From positions 266,001 to 330,000 of the forward strand of contig JAAOOA010000330.1 of the NCBI GenBank assembly GCA_012861695.1: a DNA stretch of 64,000 nucleotides, given 5' to 3'. The stretch is from Trematomus loennbergii (lineage: Eukaryota > Chordata > Actinopteri > Perciformes > Nototheniidae). Positions 59,513 through 64,000 of the stretch are shown one piece after another. Both the position numbers and the translations under genes were made by a program. How positions within the stretch are numbered: the stretch's first letter is position 1; every line of letters begins with the position of its first letter. The notes below the pieces were generated by a model. It did not search any database and was not told the origin of the DNA. It was given only the letters and a program-made list of their open reading frames with translations.

Positions 59513-60281
59513 TTCCCCTCATATCGCCCACCATCTCAATCTTTTGACATGAGTTCTTTCAAACCCAAAAGCTTTTAGTATTTTGTGAAGTGAGTGACAG
59601 CGCTAGCCAAATGTGCTAGTTGTAGTGTTAGCATTAAACCTTTACTAAATGGGTCATATGGAGATCTTTACAGTATATCAACAGTTTTTAAGTATGAATC
59701 ACATCAGAGTAAGCTTTTAGGCAATTGCTTTTTAGGTATTGACAATAACAATGTGTGTGGTTGTATTTCTAGAGCCTATGCACAAAAAATGTAGAAGGCT
59801 AAATAAGGATTTCTGTTGAGTTTTCTCTCATCAAAACATGACATTTCAAACAATAGAGACTAAAAAGCTCTGGAGTTTTTTCAAAGGGAGACGTCTTGTT
59901 TTTTGCCAGAACACCAGATGACACATTTGAGAAGCTGGAAATGTAATTATAACCAACAGAAAACTATAAAGAATAACCCAGTTGTGAAAAGAACAACATG
60001 ATTTCCATTTATATGTCGCTTGAACTTTCACATCTGATGCTATGATAGAAACCCCTGCGACACAGAAACATCAGCACTGACTCAGTCTTTTTCCCCCGGT
60101 CTGATTTGAGACGAGCATAAAACAAGACAAGAGAATTTGGTGTTTTGACGCAGCTTTTAATATAATTGCAAATTACGGTAGGGATGCCTCACAAGCCCAG
60201 AGGGTGGAGAATGACTCACTCACGTCGTACTAGCGTGTTGCTATTAGCCTCCTGATCCTGTCATGTGGGAGAATTGTCTCT
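59513..60281. other. Unassigned sequence
   Basis: No gene or repeat end recognised. Confidence 0.45.
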
Positions 60282-61307
<1,026 letters not shown>

Positions 61308-61311
61308 TTAA

Positions 61312-61718
61312 AGAAGCCCTATTGTACTTTTTGGGGTGTTCCCTTTCCTGTAGTGTGTTGTATCGGGTTTTTTGTGTGCATGTAAATGGTCTGCAGAGAC
61401 TAAAATTCCAAAGTTTCTACTCCTTTGTTTACTTCCTGACATAGTAACATCACTACGTAACACTCGCGCTCCTATTGGCTAAAGCAAAGTCTTGTTTTCT
61501 ATTGGCTAGCCCTCCAACACATTGTACGTGATAGGCCAAGGGGCGGGACATCTCTAAGCGGTTGACCATCACAACAGAGCCGGCCAGCTAACCAATCAGA
61601 GCAGACTGGGCTCTGGTTTCAGACAGAGGGTGAAAAGAGGTGCTGCAGCACAGGCAGTATGAGAAAAATAAAGAGCTTTTTGAACATTAAAGCATGGAGA
61701 CATGGAGAGACACTACAT
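61312..61718 (+). mobile_element. Left part of a TTAA-flanked MITE leading into a minisatellite
   Basis: TTAA at 61308-61311 is followed by AGAAGCCCTATTGTACTTTT, GCATGTAAATGGTCTGCAGA and CCTATTGGCT boxes. GTTTCAGACAGAGGGTGAAA at 61616 is shared with 26951. The right end would lie past the array, outside the window. Confidence 0.7.
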
Positions 61719-64000
61719 ACTGATATACACCTGAACATCAGCAGGAGAGGACTCTTTAAAGTAGAGACACTACATACTGATATACACCTGAACATCAGCA
61801 GGAGAGGACTCTTTAAAGTAGAGACACTACATACTGATATACACCTGAACATCAGCAGGAGAGGACTCTTTAAAGTAGAGACACTACATACTGATATACA
61901 CCTGAACATCAGCAGGAGAGGACTCTTTAAAGTAGAGACACTACATACTGATATACACCTGAACATCAGCAGGAGAGGACTCTTTAAAGTAGAGACACTA
62001 CATACTGATATACACCTGAACATCAGCAGGAGAGGAACTCTTTAAAGTAGAGACACTACATACTGATATACACCTGAACATCAGCAGGAGAGGACTCTTT
62101 AAAGTAGAGACACTACATACTGATATACACCTGAACATCAGCAGGAGAGGACTCTTTAAAGTAGAGACACTACATACTGATATACACCTGAACATCAGCA
62201 GGAGAGGACTCTTTAAAGTAGAGACACTACATACTGATATACACCTGAACATCAGCAGGAGAGGACTCTTTAAAGTAGAGACACTACATACTGAGATACA
62301 CCTGAACATCAGCAGGAGAGGACTCTTTAAAGTAGAGACACTACATACTGATATACACCTGAACATCAGCAGGAGAGGACTCTTTAAAGTAGAGACACTA
62401 CATACTGATATACACCTGAACATCAGCAGGAGAGGACTCTTTAAAGTAGAGACTACATACTGATATACACCTGAACATCAGCAGGAGAGGACTCTTTAAA
62501 GTAGAGACACTACATACTGATATACACCTGAACATCAGCAGGAGAGGACTCTTTAAAGTAGAGACACTACATACTGATATACACCTGAACATCAGCAGGA
62601 GAGGACTCTTTAAAGTAGAGACACTACATACTGATATACACCTGAACATCAGCAGAGAGGACTCTTTAAAGTAGAGACACTACATACATATACACCTGAA
62701 CATCAGCAGGAGAGGACTCTTTAAAGTAGAGACACTACATACTGATATACACCTGAACATCAGCAGGAGAGGACTCTTTAAAGTAGAGACACTACATACT
62801 GATATACACCTGAACATCAGCAGGAGAGGACTCTTTAAAGTAGAGACACTACATACTGATATACACCTGAACATCAGCAGGAGAGGACTCTTTAAAGTAG
62901 AGACACTACATACTGATATACACCTGAACATCAGCAGGAGAGGACTCTTTAAAGTAGAGACACTACATACTGATATACACCTGAACATCAGCAGGAGAGG
63001 ACTCTTTAAAGTAGAGACACTACATACTGATATACACCTGAACATCAGCAGGAGAGGACTCTTTAAAGTAGAGACACTACATACTGATATACACCTAAAC
63101 ATCAGCAGGAGAGGACTCTTTAAAGTAGAGACACTACATACTGATATACACCTGAACATCAGCAGGAGAGGACTCTTTAAAGTAGAGACACTACATACTG
63201 ATATACACCTGAACATCAGCAGGAGAGGACTCTTTAAAGTAGAGACACTAATACTGATATACACCTGAACATCAGCAGGAGAGGACTTTAAAGTAGAGAC
63301 ACTACATACTGATATACACCTGAACATCAGCAGGAGAGGACTCTTTAAAGTAGAGACACTACATACTGATATACACCTGAACATCAGCAGGAGAGGACTC
63401 TTTAAAGTAGAGACACTACATACTGATATACACCTGAACATCAGCAGGAGAGGACTCTTTAAAGTAGAGACACTACATACTGATATACACCTGAACATCA
63501 GCAGGAGAGGACTCTTTAAAGTAGAGACACTACATACTGATATACACCTGAACATCAGCAGGAGAGGACTCTTTAAAGTAGAGACACTACATACTGATAT
63601 ACACTGAACATCAGCAGGAGAGAACTCTTTAAAGTAGAGACACTACATACTGATATACACTTGAACATCAGCAGGAGAGGACTCTTTAAAGTAGAGACAC
63701 TACATACTGATATACACCTGAACATCAGCAGGAGAGGACTCTTTAAAGTAGAGACACTACATACTGATATACACCTGAACATCAGCAGGAGAGGACTCTT
63801 TAAAGTAGAGACACTACATACTGATATACAGCTGAACATCAGCAGGAGAGGACTCTTTAAAGTAGAGACACTACATACTGATATACACCTGAACATCAGC
63901 AGGAGAGGACTCTTTAAAGTAGAGGCACTACATACTGATATACACCTGAACATCAGCAGGAGAGAACTCTTTAAAGTAGAGACACTACATACTGATATAC
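61719..64000. repeat. 57-bp minisatellite array 2, about 40 units, continuing past the window
   Basis: Same 57-bp unit as 26985-28072. It is more uniform, with short deletions at about 62452, 62652, 62690, 63250, 63290 and 63604 that break the frame. All open frames here are repeat artefacts. The right edge is not reached. Confidence 0.97.

Noticed and set aside
59207..59578. 123-codon frame with a helix-like first half
   Set aside because: It ends in a TG microsatellite; no similarity recognised and no splice evidence.

Overview
The window reads as teleost fish chromosomal DNA. The evidence is the mix of repeats: a Rex3/RTE-like LINE tail ending in (GATG)n, an L2/CR1-like LINE, many small hAT, PIF/Harbinger, piggyBac and TTAA-flanked DNA elements with intact target-site duplications, and very dense (CA/TG)n microsatellites. 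There are no operons, ribosome binding sites, CRISPR arrays or bacterial genes. I found no complete host protein-coding gene. Most long open frames are by-products of (CA)n tracts or of two minisatellites whose units read through without stops.

The only plausible host-gene part is a CpG-rich, pyrimidine-tract-led 5' exon on the + strand at about 11041-11586. It carries three upstream ORFs, one of them a bare ATG-TAG, and ends at a good splice donor (CACCG|GTGAGT). An ATG four codons before the donor could be the true start. If so, 11587 to 64000 is probably one long first intron filled with transposons. The gene's identity is not visible.

Layout. 1-11000: a 0.9 kb TA-flanked MITE, an internally deleted piggyBac carrying a transposase N-terminus and two facing CA/TG tracts, an internally deleted L2-like LINE with a 2A-like motif, a hAT at 3812, a hAT nested in an older repeat at 5591-6919, and two TTAA-flanked MITEs. 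12400-21000: microsatellites, one TTAA MITE and two copies of a TAGGGCTGTGC hAT. 21000-24460: a decayed hAT transposase gene (GTF2IRD2/ZBED5-like), split by another hAT that keeps a BED zinc finger. 25430-26330: a frameshifted coiled-coil gene. 26985-28072: a 57-bp minisatellite (19 units). 29500-36550: four PIF/Harbinger MITEs, two of which carry a MADF-domain first exon. 37900-41500: a hAT inside a CA tract, and a roughly 200-bp tandem repeat with CCCTAA motifs interrupted by a hAT. 42782-47644: more MITEs and a Harbinger-like element with a nested hAT. 47067-54216: a 4.9 kb tandem segmental duplication containing a 37-bp minisatellite (9 and 23 units) and two further MADF-exon Harbinger MITEs. 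55394-58316: Rex3 tail and a hAT. 61308-64000: a TTAA MITE end leading into a second 57-bp array (about 40 units) that runs off the window.

The genes do not form a pathway. The coherent story is transposon layering. Both minisatellites sit in TTAA-type MITEs, and the 37-bp unit matches the subterminal end of a related MITE. The Harbinger MITEs repeatedly preserve a 114-nt MADF exon with its splice donor. One segment has recently duplicated in tandem.
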